Source of the DNA: CBDHHC01 sp050633205
GTDB taxonomy: Bacteria; Pseudomonadota; Alphaproteobacteria; Rhizobiales; CBDHHC01
Reading direction: 5' to 3'
DNA: 64,000 nucleotides
Assembly (NCBI GenBank): GCA_050633205.1
Contig: JBOEGA010000129.1
Span: 1 to 64,000 of the forward strand
Part shown: piece by piece, positions 53,698 to 61,500 of the stretch
How positions within the stretch are numbered: position 1 is the first letter of the stretch
Layout: every line of letters begins with the position of its first letter
Position numbers and translations under genes: made by a program
Notes under the pieces: generated by a model
Databases searched by the model: none
What the model was told of the DNA's origin: nothing
The model's input: only the letters and a program-made list of their open reading frames with translations

Positions 53698-54286
53698 TAA
53701 GGTTTTCGCCACCATCATCAAGTTTCTGAGGGCGCTTCCAGTAATGGAACTGTGGAGTCCAGGAGGAATGCTCCATACCGGCCAGTGACAGGAAATGCCA
53801 TATTGGAGAATACAAATCTCCGGGACCAAACATTGTTCGTCCACGACGGACTATTTTTGATGCTTTGCGTTCATAGACTGCTGCACCGGGATAATTTTTG
53901 TTGTCTCCCATGGAGCATTGCTCGGTCATATAATCACCACCACTATGAGAAGCCATTCGGAATTTCCAGCCGCGATCAAGGGCCATTCCGCGTTGCACTT
54001 CTACGGGATCTTTGGATACGAGTACCACAGCCATTGCATCTTCCAGATGGTTGAGAAAACCGTTTATACCATCTGCCCACAGCGTACAATAGCGGCAGCC
54101 CTGTCCCATATTATGGATTACCAGCAGTTTTTCCCTGCCCAGAAACAGTCTGGAAAGGCTCGTTTCGCCTTCATTGCTTTCAAATTTATAATCAGGCACT
54201 TCTATATCAGCCTCCTGCTGGCGCAATGCTGCCAGTTTCTGAGACTTTTCCATAATTTCAAACTCGAGTTTCTCTGCTTCGGTCAT
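53690..54286 (-). CDS. DUF899-like thioredoxin-fold protein
   Basis: 198 residues from ATG 54286 (AGGA about 9 bases before); the frame runs open much farther upstream without an SD. A helical N-terminus leads to a thioredoxin-like domain with LLVIHNMGQGCRYCTLWADG carrying a Cys-x2-Cys pair, as in DUF899 proteins, and FGPGDLYSPIWHFLSLAG near the end. It precedes and overlaps the DCC gene; both having CxxC suggests one redox unit. Divergent from the chromate transporter. Confidence 0.75.
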   Translation of the reverse strand: MTEAEKLEFEIMEKSQKLAALRQQEADIEVPDYKFESNEGETSLSRLFLGREKLLVIHNMGQGCRYCTLWADGINGFLNHLEDAMAVVLVSKDPVEVQRGMALDRGWKFRMASHSGGDYMTEQCSMGDNKNYPGAAVYERKASKIVRRGRTMFGPGDLYSPIWHFLSLAGMEHSSWTPQFHYWKRPQKLDDGGENLND

Positions 54287-54387
54287 CAGATGTTTCCTCA
54301 TTGTCAGAAAAATGATGCAATTAACTGACATACATAATAGCAATAATGTTGCTTTACTTATACTCCTCAAACAACATGGTAATTCTA

Positions 54388-55683
54388 ATGCAGCAGGCAG
54401 TTTCTTCGGAGAGCGAAATTCAGTCACCATCTCTTCAACATACGTTTCCCGTATGGGCCAAAATCGGGCTTTTATCCTTTGGGGGCCCTGCTGCGCAGAT
54501 TGCACTGATGCACCGCATTATTGTTGATGAGCGCAAATGGCTTAATGAACAGCAATATCTGAATGCTCTCAGCTTTTGTATGCTTTTGCCCGGACCTGAG
54601 GCGATGCAGCTTGCTACTTATGTGGGGTGGCGTCTGAATGGTACCATTGGCGGGCTTATTGCCGGGTTGATGTTTGTGCTGCCGGGTGCTGCTATAGTTC
54701 TTGCTCTCTCGATTGTTTATGCCTATCTGGGGCAGGTTCCTCTGATTGGAGCTATTTTTCTTGGCGTGAAAGCTGCTGTTCTGATGATCGTGATTGAGGC
54801 TTTGCTGCGTGTCTCGAAACGGGCACTGTCTTTGCCGGAGCACTGGGTAATATCGGGGCTCACTTTTATCGGGATATTCTTTCTGACATTGCCCTACCCG
54901 CTGATTATTTTCCTTGCGGCAGTTTACGGTTTCCTGCGAGGCACATCTGACAATAACAATGCGCCGCCTGTTACGACCAGTCATTTTTCACTCACTCAGA
55001 CATTGAAAACGCTGGCTCTTTGGCTTGCTATCTGGTGGGTTCCTTTATTGCTGCTTGGACAGGTTGCGCCGGGCAGTATTCTGAATGATATCGGCATATT
55101 TTTCTCGAAACTTGCTGTTGTAACTTTCGGTGGAGCCTATGCTGTTCTTGCCTATATGGGGCAGGAGGTTGTACGGGAGTTTGGCTGGTTACAGACCGGC
55201 GAGATGATTGATGGCCTTGGTCTGGCCGAAACAACTCCGGGGCCGCTGATCCTTGTAACTGAATTTGTCGGTTTTCTTGCGGCCTTTCGTGATGGTGGTC
55301 TGTGGCTGGGACTGGCGGGGGCGCTGGTTACTCTGTGGGTTACGTTTACGCCTTGTTTTTTATGGATTTTTGTTGGGGCGCCCTATATCGAATGGATTAC
55401 GGCTCAGCCACGATTGAAAGGTGCACTGAACGGGATTACGGCTGCTGTGGTCGGGGTTATTCTTAACCTGTCAGTCTGGTTTGCTGTGCATGTGTTTTTC
55501 TCGGAGGTAGCTACCAAAAAATTCGGAGCCGTCTCGGTTATGGTGCCGTCTCTGAATACGCTTGACTGGCGGGTGATTGTTCTGGCTGCTCTGTGCGCTG
55601 TGCTGATGTTCAGGCTGCACTGGCAGATATGGCAGACATTGCTTGTGGCATCGGTTGCGGGAGGTGTGTTTGCGCTGGTCTAA
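54388..55683 (+). CDS. chrA: Chromate transporter (CHR family, two-domain)
   Basis: 431 residues from ATG 54388 (54376 and 54346 are alternatives; none has a clear SD). Two homologous halves, each with the CHR signature: KIGLLSFGGPAAQIALMH and LAVVTFGGAYAVLAYMGQEV, plus LPGPEAMQLATYVGW and TTPGPLILVTEFVGF. Such proteins export chromate, or sulfate-like anions, with proton exchange. About 10 membrane segments. No chrB regulator adjacent. Confidence 0.92.
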   Translation: MQQAVSSESEIQSPSLQHTFPVWAKIGLLSFGGPAAQIALMHRIIVDERKWLNEQQYLNALSFCMLLPGPEAMQLATYVGWRLNGTIGGLIAGLMFVLPGAAIVLALSIVYAYLGQVPLIGAIFLGVKAAVLMIVIEALLRVSKRALSLPEHWVISGLTFIGIFFLTLPYPLIIFLAAVYGFLRGTSDNNNAPPVTTSHFSLTQTLKTLALWLAIWWVPLLLLGQVAPGSILNDIGIFFSKLAVVTFGGAYAVLAYMGQEVVREFGWLQTGEMIDGLGLAETTPGPLILVTEFVGFLAAFRDGGLWLGLAGALVTLWVTFTPCFLWIFVGAPYIEWITAQPRLKGALNGITAAVVGVILNLSVWFAVHVFFSEVATKKFGAVSVMVPSLNTLDWRVIVLAALCAVLMFRLHWQIWQTLLVASVAGGVFALV

Positions 55684-55712
55684 CACGCACGCAAATGCTT
55701 TTAATATTGTGT

Positions 55713-55755
55713 TTGCAGGGTGTATTAGCGCAAAGAAGCGTAACGCACCCTGCAA
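55713..55755. repeat. REP-like palindrome, also likely terminator of chrA
   Basis: TTGCAGGGTG (55713-55722) is exactly inverted at 55746-55755, with an inner AGCG...GCGT stem. The GGTGCGTTAGCG-like core is of a form common as scattered palindromes in many bacteria. It lies 30 bases after the chrA stop. Confidence 0.6.
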
Positions 55756-55844
55756 TTAGCCTCATAGTGATGTCTTATTCATGCAGCGCATGGATATAGG
55801 TCTTATTATATTTTTACTATGGCAATGATATCTGATTTTTTTAT

Positions 55845-56270
55845 TCAGACCTTATTTTCATTTGTATTTTTTCCGTATATCAGCCCAAGTGCTATGCCAG
55901 TCAGCGTAAACTGGATTGCCTGGAAAACCGTGTGATAAATCAAAAATTGAGATACTGGTTCAATTTTAAATTTTGCAGCTGTCGCAAAGCCCATAGCAGT
56001 GTAAGTCATCAAACCAATAATCAGGTTAAACTTAATTCCCTGCAAAACAGGGTTTCCAATATTTTTGTGATAATAGGGATATAGATAACCTATAACGATG
56101 CCCTGTATAATAATAGCTGCAATGCCAAGGGGCATAATAGGTTCCAGCCTTTGAAAAGCTCCCCATTTCACATAGAGATCATGGAAAAACACCATATGCC
56201 ATGGATAAGCCCATGCCATTGTGATTACAAAATAAGATGCGACGAAAAAGACTAGCTTTTTGAAATTCAT
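55845..56270 (-). CDS. Small integral membrane protein, function unknown
   Basis: 141 residues from ATG 56270 (AAGGA 8 bases before). Four membrane segments (LVFFVASYFVITMAWAYPW; MPLGIAAIIIQGIVIGYL; FNLIIGLMTYTAMGFA; FQAIQFTLTGIALGLIYG) with a short polar start and end. It may belong near the DUF1761/DUF2177 type of four-helix proteins, but this is not certain. Divergent from the HxlR regulator; a target of that regulator is likely. Confidence 0.65.
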   Translation of the reverse strand: MNFKKLVFFVASYFVITMAWAYPWHMVFFHDLYVKWGAFQRLEPIMPLGIAAIIIQGIVIGYLYPYYHKNIGNPVLQGIKFNLIIGLMTYTAMGFATAAKFKIEPVSQFLIYHTVFQAIQFTLTGIALGLIYGKNTNENKV

Positions 56271-56355
56271 GTTCTTTTTCCTTATTTTAATTTTTATCAA
56301 TCAATTCTATAATGAAATTAATATTTTAAATACTTCTAACATGCAAGTGTTTTTC

Positions 56356-56826
56356 ATGGTTGCTAAAATTGAACATAGAACGCGCACGGGGTGCCCCATT
56401 GCCTGTGCATTAGATATTGTAGGGGATCACTGGGCTTTATTGATTGTGCGTAATCTCATGTTTTTGGGTTTGCATGAATATAAAGATATGCTTGCTACAG
56501 AAGAGCAGATTTCCAGCAATATTCTGACTGAACGCCTGAAAAAACTGACAGTCGAAGGAGTGATCGAGTCTATTGTTCATCCCGAGAGCAAACGAAGAAA
56601 GCTCTACTACCTGACCCCAATGGGTAAAGATCTAATCCATGTCATGTTAGAGCTTGTACTTTGGGCAAATCGAAATTTAAGCGATTTTTTAAGAATCCCA
56701 GAAGAGGACAAGAGGTTTCTTGAAAGTGATCCGGAGGGGTATAAAAAGCAGGTCCTTTCCCGACTGGACACATGGGAAAAGAAGTATATTATCAAGGATC
56801 AGTGCCCTACTGCACCTCACCCATAA
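56356..56826 (+). CDS. HxlR-family winged-helix regulator
   Basis: 156 residues from ATG 56356; starts at 56341 and 56260 are possible but hydrophobic and without SD. The HxlR signature is clear: RTGCPIACALDIVGDHWALL, then LMFLGLHEYKDMLA, ISSNILTERLKKLTVEGVIE and YYLTPMGKDL. Cys in the GCPI motif is often redox- or electrophile-sensing in this family. It probably controls the divergent membrane protein gene and itself. A terminator follows. Confidence 0.88.
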   Translation: MVAKIEHRTRTGCPIACALDIVGDHWALLIVRNLMFLGLHEYKDMLATEEQISSNILTERLKKLTVEGVIESIVHPESKRRKLYYLTPMGKDLIHVMLELVLWANRNLSDFLRIPEEDKRFLESDPEGYKKQVLSRLDTWEKKYIIKDQCPTAPHP

Positions 56827-56829
56827 ATA

Positions 56830-56857
56830 AAGGCCGTGGCCTTTCGACCACGACCTT
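56830..56857 (+). terminator. Terminator-like hairpin after the HxlR gene
   Basis: AAGGCCGTGG (56830-56839) pairs with CCACGACCTT (56848-56857), one mismatch, followed by CAAGTTTT. It lies 4 bases after the stop and between convergent genes. Confidence 0.6.
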
Positions 56858-56885
56858 CAAGTTTTAGTGCCTGCGCTTATCTAAC

Positions 56886-57656
56886 TTACTCGCGACCGAA
56901 GTTGCGGTTTGGTGCGGTTAGTACGAATGCTCGCTGGCCGGGTCTTGGCATGTACATTTCGATGCAGTTGCCGGGACCGTCTGTAAACATCCAGGGGTGT
57001 GAGGCAAATGTGTTTATGGTGAAGGACTGACCGGGGTTCAGGCCGGCATATTGTTTGACGCCACCTTTGAAGTTCACCCACAATACGCTGCGGTATGCAC
57101 CGGACTGGTTTACGAATGTTACCCGTACCGGAACGTCGGACCGTCTTGAAACTCTGCCGCGAAGGCGTCGGCATGAATCATTACGTTTTCGACCTGCATG
57201 ATGTCTGCGGGATTTTGCGGAGGCACTTGTAATTCTGTAGAGTACCTGACGCGGTGCGCTGCCGTTAGAATAAAAAATTTCTCTACGGTGCAGATCAAGC
57301 TGGATACGTACGCCGCGGGATCTGTCCAGCAGATAAACGGACCAGTCATCCCGCTGAGTTTCCGTAAAGCGATGTTTGCCATCGCGGTTCCGTTCAACCC
57401 AGTTGCGGCCTGATGTCTGTTTGAAGACTCCACCCGGATATCTGACCTCGACTACATTGCGGCCTGTCGCACGGCGGCGCTGTGCTACAATGAATGAACC
57501 TGGTATTTTTTTGGCTTTGTGAGCTGAAGTTGTGGCTTCAGAGGATGTAGAATCAACACGCCCTGCTTTGGCAGGTGATCCATTGAAGACTGTTGTAAGA
57601 CATATTGCCAGCAACGCCATGCACGCTACCGGGCGGTAAGAGACTAAATACTGCAT
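56886..57656 (-). CDS. Secreted protein with VHL beta-domain-like C-terminus
   Basis: 256 residues. Signal peptide (CMALLAICLTTVFNGSPAKA, cleavage before GRV). A middle domain (about 55-130; SVYLLDRSRGVRIQLDLHR) is seen in other alphaproteobacterial secreted proteins; a basic linker follows. Residues about 175-245 match the von Hippel-Lindau beta domain by pattern: VTFVNQSGAYRSVLWVNFKG, KQYAGLNPGQSFTINTFASH, PWMF, GNCIEMYMP (W-N-G-Y-L-PG-F-HPW-F order). In eukaryotes it recognises hydroxyproline; bacterial copies have no known role. Outer, periplasmic or surface function likely. Confidence 0.7.
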   Translation of the reverse strand: MQYLVSYRPVACMALLAICLTTVFNGSPAKAGRVDSTSSEATTSAHKAKKIPGSFIVAQRRRATGRNVVEVRYPGGVFKQTSGRNWVERNRDGKHRFTETQRDDWSVYLLDRSRGVRIQLDLHRREIFYSNGSAPRQVLYRITSASAKSRRHHAGRKRNDSCRRLRGRVSRRSDVPVRVTFVNQSGAYRSVLWVNFKGGVKQYAGLNPGQSFTINTFASHPWMFTDGPGNCIEMYMPRPGQRAFVLTAPNRNFGRE

Positions 57657-57807
57657 AAATTATTCGCTTCCCATTTTATGATTAACCCCAGCCCTATTTA
57701 TAGCATGTGACAGGGGTGTTGTCATAATGAATCGGAAGAGGTTGAGGAAGCGGTTAATCCCCCTTCCTGCCATAAAAAACAGCATTTACCATAACTTAGA
57801 TCATAAC

Positions 57808-58464
57808 CTAGAATATCAGCTTGCGAACTCCCTGAAGCTTCACACTTCTGGCTGGGACAATCAGGATTTTTCGATCTGTTTTCGGTATGTGAACGAGAAC
57901 TTTTTTCAGCTCCCATGGCCCAATATTTTTAATAGCCTCAACATAGACAGTGGCAGAACCTTTTGGACCAGTAACGGAATAGCTGATTGCAGTATAACCT
58001 CTTGCGCCATTGGTGTTAAAGCTTCCCATAATAAAGCCTGTCTGCTGAATGGGCTGCCCAAGAAGCTGAATGATTTCCGGGTTACTTTTGACTTTCTGCA
58101 GAGACTTTTCGTAAGCTTCTCCCTTCAGCAGATTTCCGATCAGGAAAATCATGCCAATGAAAAACAGAATGATGCCTACAAAAATACCGAAGCCTACTTT
58201 TGCCCAGTTTCTCTGAACGCGACGAAAGTGCTCGACATCTCTCCAGGTTACATTCTGCCAGGCCCATTTGTTACCTTTGGCCCCCAGAACAAACAGCATG
58301 ACCACATTAACTAATGGCACGAACATAAGGAGCGCAATATAGGTGTTGTTGCCAATACCCCAGATCCAGTTGAGAAAAAATGCGCCCCAGTTCCAGCGAT
58401 GCAGTTCAGGTGGTAAAACGGATGCTTTTCCCTGCCCTGAAATATACTGCTGCTGTTGCTCCAT
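57808..58464 (-). CDS. Coa1-like membrane protein
   Basis: 218 residues. N-terminal amphipathic and membrane segments (WGAFFLNWIWGIGNNTYIAL, FVPLVNVVMLFVLGAKG, FGIFVGIILFFIGMIFLIG) recall a DUF2628-like part; the C-terminal 100 residues, LQKVKSNPEIIQLLGQPIQQ then YSVTGPKGSATVYVEAIKN, match the Coa1 (cytochrome oxidase assembly protein 1) domain. In mitochondria Coa1 helps assemble complex IV; the bacterial function is unproven. AGGA 4-5 bases before the ATG. No cytochrome oxidase genes nearby. Confidence 0.72.
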   Translation of the reverse strand: MEQQQQYISGQGKASVLPPELHRWNWGAFFLNWIWGIGNNTYIALLMFVPLVNVVMLFVLGAKGNKWAWQNVTWRDVEHFRRVQRNWAKVGFGIFVGIILFFIGMIFLIGNLLKGEAYEKSLQKVKSNPEIIQLLGQPIQQTGFIMGSFNTNGARGYTAISYSVTGPKGSATVYVEAIKNIGPWELKKVLVHIPKTDRKILIVPARSVKLQGVRKLIF

Positions 58465-58640
58465 GTTTCCTGCCCTCTGGTTGTTTTAATATGTTGTACA
58501 CCTCACACATTAAACCACCATCGCTCATAAAGTCTATGAGCAATACAACAGCAGACACATGATCATCCAAATATTAATTGAATATGCGATTTTCCACGAC
58601 CGCATTTCATTGTGCGAACGTCTGATGTTTAAATAACCGA

Positions 58641-60386
58641 TTATTTTTTCTTCAACTGGCCAGGGGCATTTGCCTTATTGGAGTTAGAGGAGCCAGCACC
58701 CAAGCCGTTAGAGCCGGACGAGTTTCCGTTATTTCCCGAGGAAGAATTGTTATTGCTATTGCCGTTACTGCGACTGTTACTGTTGCCGTTTCTATTCACA
58801 CCCGGAAAAAATGATTTTTTCCGTAAGTGTTTTGGAACTACATATTTATTTGCCTTTTCAAGCTGTTTCTGAACTTGCGGGTCATTAAAATCTATTGTGT
58901 CATCCAGATTAAAGTTTGGCCAGTTTTTGATCAAAGGCAATGAAACATCAGGGTTATCGTTATCGACACCCTTTTCCTTTACATCCAGTTGATGTCCTTT
59001 GACATTTTTACGCTTTTTTCGGGCTTTATTTTCTGTTTTATCGACCCCTGTATTTCCGGTGTTTACCCGCGTCTTTCTTCTATTCCTGTTTTTACTGATA
59101 TCAGAAATGCCTGACAGACTCTCACTATCTTCATCTGACGACGAAGCGGCAACGAGTTTCTGTTGAAATTGCTGCTCGGAAAATACCGGAATCAGATGAG
59201 GAAGTATTTTCATTTCCGGATATTTATGAGCTATTTTCCAAACAAGAAGTTCAGTCTGTTTTGGTGACGGAGATAAGCCTGAGAGGTAAACCATATTGTC
59301 TTCCCAGTTAATTTCTGCTTTTACCGGAAAGCCCTGAAAGGCGTATTGTCCGGCAACAATCTTCTCAAGAGATATTTGTGTAGTAATACGCGATTGTTCT
59401 TTTATATATCTGGCCGTTGCCCATCCGGAAATGCTCAAAAAAAGCATACTAAAAAACATAATTGAAAATACAGGAATGCGAGGGGCTTTAAGCTTTCTGA
59501 CTTCCTGAACGAGAATTTTTGTAATACGCTCTGCCAACTTCGGCAGAACTTCATATGACTGATGAGGATATTTGTGGCTGGTGTGTAAAACCGATATGGA
59601 AGAACTCCCGGCAAGAAACTCCAGAAGCAGCTGATTAAATTTATTTTTCAGACTGCTTCCTGCATGCCCCGTACATGAGAGAGCAATAATGAAAGAGGGG
59701 CTTGATTGCAGATAGATACGAAAATTACCAAACTCTAAAGCTTTGAGTTCACTGTAATCATTTGAAAAAACCTCCTGAGAAAAACCATTTATAGCTGTGA
59801 GCATACTACTGATCATTGATGTGTCATAGTTGCTTACCGTATGCTCGGGGGCAGTACGCATATGTTCTATTAACAAGCCGGTTTCCTTGTTAATCAGCAT
59901 GATATCCTGCACTTTAAGATTCCTGGAATCCTCTAGCAGAAGCTGCTCAAGTGTTTTACCGGTCAGGTACCCTTTTATAGTCAACCAAATATATCTGGGG
60001 GATAGTACACGTTCTATTTTTCGATCAGTCCCGGTGATAAATTGATACAAATTACTGGTAACATAGGAAGACATCAGTTTACCCATTTCCGGGTATAATG
60101 CCTGTGCAATTTCGCTCTTTGAATTCTGTATTTCCTGACGAATAACATTGATAACAAGCGGCGAAATGGCAGATGAAAGCTCTTTGTAATTATCAATTCC
60201 GGCTTCATGCAAGGCGCCCGCTATTATTTTGGCAACACTTTTTTTAAGATCGTTATCTGTCCCAATCCGGCTTTGATGGTCAATTACAAGGTTATGTAAC
60301 TGGCTAACTTTTTTTTGTTCTTCTCCTAGAATTATGTCTCTTAATAAATTAACATCAATCGAACTGGGAGGTAATTTATTGTTCAT
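58641..60386 (-). CDS. Large membrane-anchored protein with low-complexity C-terminus
   Basis: 581 residues. Residues 1-170 are helical, charged and have an IILGEEQKKVSQLHNLVIDH opening seen in some OmpA-type proteins. Residues about 170-300 look like a roadblock-like or sensory alpha/beta domain (FRIYLQSSPSFIIALSCTG). A single membrane segment follows (VFSIMFFSMLFLSISGWATA), then a short BON-like or secretion domain (VKAEINWEDNMVYLSGLSPS). Next comes a basic stretch, and the last 70 residues are Asn, Ser and Gly only. No OmpA peptidoglycan domain is present. Function unknown. Confidence 0.65.
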   Translation of the reverse strand: MNNKLPPSSIDVNLLRDIILGEEQKKVSQLHNLVIDHQSRIGTDNDLKKSVAKIIAGALHEAGIDNYKELSSAISPLVINVIRQEIQNSKSEIAQALYPEMGKLMSSYVTSNLYQFITGTDRKIERVLSPRYIWLTIKGYLTGKTLEQLLLEDSRNLKVQDIMLINKETGLLIEHMRTAPEHTVSNYDTSMISSMLTAINGFSQEVFSNDYSELKALEFGNFRIYLQSSPSFIIALSCTGHAGSSLKNKFNQLLLEFLAGSSSISVLHTSHKYPHQSYEVLPKLAERITKILVQEVRKLKAPRIPVFSIMFFSMLFLSISGWATARYIKEQSRITTQISLEKIVAGQYAFQGFPVKAEINWEDNMVYLSGLSPSPKQTELLVWKIAHKYPEMKILPHLIPVFSEQQFQQKLVAASSSDEDSESLSGISDISKNRNRRKTRVNTGNTGVDKTENKARKKRKNVKGHQLDVKEKGVDNDNPDVSLPLIKNWPNFNLDDTIDFNDPQVQKQLEKANKYVVPKHLRKKSFFPGVNRNGNSNSRSNGNSNNNSSSGNNGNSSGSNGLGAGSSNSNKANAPGQLKKK

Positions 60387-60559
60387 TACCTGTCACGCAC
60401 CCTGAAATTACCAACATACGTATAAATAACATATTGCCTAAAAAAAATACGGTAATTTCAATCCACTAATTTTCGGGTATTCATGCCTGTGTAATAAACA
60501 TTATGTAACCCCTGCGGATACTTCTGGAACTATCCATGTATTTTGCCCGCCGGCCCTCT

Positions 60560-61054
60560 TTACTCACTGCCAATGCTATCAAGCTTTTTCTGAATGGCCA
60601 GTTTGTCCATGCTGGTCAGTGGCAGGCTCGTGAAAACTGATATTCTGTTGTTGAGCATTCTGTAAGCTTCTGAAAAGGCGAGTTGTATTTCGGCTTCGCT
60701 GCCTGTTGCTGCTGCGGGATCGGGGATACCCCAATGAGCTGTCATGGGTTGTCCGGGCCAATAAGGGCAGGTTTCGCTGGCTGCATTATCACAGACTGTG
60801 AATACGAAATCCATCACAGGGGCGTTGTCTCCGCTGAACTCGTCCCAGTTTTTTGATCTTGCGAATGAGGTGTCGTAGTTCATATTTTCCAGGAGGTGCA
60901 TTGTTCTGGGATGCACTTCGCCCTTTGGCAAAGATCCGGCTGAATATGCTTTAAATCACCCCATCCCCAAAGGATTCATTATTGCTTCAGCGATAATTGA
61001 ACGTGCAGAATTTCCTGTACAAAGAAACAAGATATTATATATTTTATCTGTCAT
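60560..61054 (-). pseudogene. ArsC-like arsenate reductase/low-MW phosphatase gene with in-frame TGA
   Basis: Reading the minus strand from ATG 61054, codons 1-32 encode the P-loop with Cys12 (LFLCTGNSARSIIAEA). Codon 33 is TGA (60958-60956), and the same frame then goes straight on with FKAYSAGSLPKGEVHP to the stop at 60560, 164 codons in all. The rest has VCDNAASETCPYWPGQPMTA and GIPDPAA, the thioredoxin-coupled ArsC pattern. Homologues usually have Arg at the place of the TGA, so CGA-to-TGA is likely. Without readthrough, translation gives two useless fragments. It lies 11 bases after arsR. Confidence 0.85.
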
Positions 61055-61065
61055 GATTTTTTTAC

Positions 61066-61398
61066 CTAACAGTGACACACTAACTCATCGATAACCGGTT
61101 TGCATAATTCAGGATTTCCACCGCAGCAGTCCTCCATCAGAAAACCCAGCAGTCCACGCATTCCTTCGAAGTCGGCGTAATAGCGGATTTTCCGCCCCTG
61201 CCGTTCATTACGAACAAGCCCCGCATTCAGGAGAACCGCCAGGTTGGCCGACATTGTATTCTGACGCACATTCAGCAGCTCTCCGATTTCTCCAGAGAGC
61301 ATTCCCTCACTTCCGGCTTTCACGAGAAGACGAAAGACGTCTACCCGTGTTTCCTGGCTTAGTGCTGAAAAAGCTGAGATTGCCTGCTTTACATCCAT
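61066..61398 (-). CDS. ArsR/SmtB-family repressor
   Basis: 110 residues. Winged helix: AFSALSQETRVDVFRLLVKA, GEIGELLNVRQNTMSANLAV, LLNAGLVRNERQGRKIRYY. Cys residues cluster at the C-terminus (DCCGGNPELCKPV and CHC), as possible metalloid ligands; the classic ELCVCD site in helix 3 is absent. No SD is seen and the ATG lies in a palindrome, so the mRNA may be leaderless. It precedes the interrupted arsC-like gene in one operon. Confidence 0.9.
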   Translation of the reverse strand: MDVKQAISAFSALSQETRVDVFRLLVKAGSEGMLSGEIGELLNVRQNTMSANLAVLLNAGLVRNERQGRKIRYYADFEGMRGLLGFLMEDCCGGNPELCKPVIDELVCHC

Positions 61399-61433
61399 AT
61401 ATCATGATTATTTGATATATTAGTTGATGTCAA
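61397..61433 (-). promoter_or_regulatory. Likely arsR promoter and operator
   Basis: ATATATCA (61397-61404) is inverted as TGATATAT (61413-61420), an 8-base spacer, overlapping the arsR start codon. On the minus strand a perfect TTGACA (61433-61428) lies just upstream; the -10 is poor. This is a normal ArsR autorepression layout. Confidence 0.6.
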
Positions 61434-61438
61434 GGCCC

Positions 61439-61473
61439 AAAAAGCAATCGGGGAAGGCTATTGCCTCCCCCGA
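61439..61473 (-). terminator. Intrinsic terminator of the TonB receptor gene
   Basis: TCGGGGAAGGC (61448-61458) pairs with 61463-61473 (one mismatch, TATT loop) and on the minus strand is followed by TTGCTTTTTGGG. It lies 28 bases after the receptor stop. Confidence 0.75.
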
Positions 61474-61500
61474 GAGTTACCGACACTAATTACCCTGAAA

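Noticed and set aside
60956..60958. Selenocysteine at the TGA of the arsC-like gene
   Set aside because: The position is an Arg/Lys site in homologues, not the active-site Cys, and no SECIS-like hairpin is evident directly after it.
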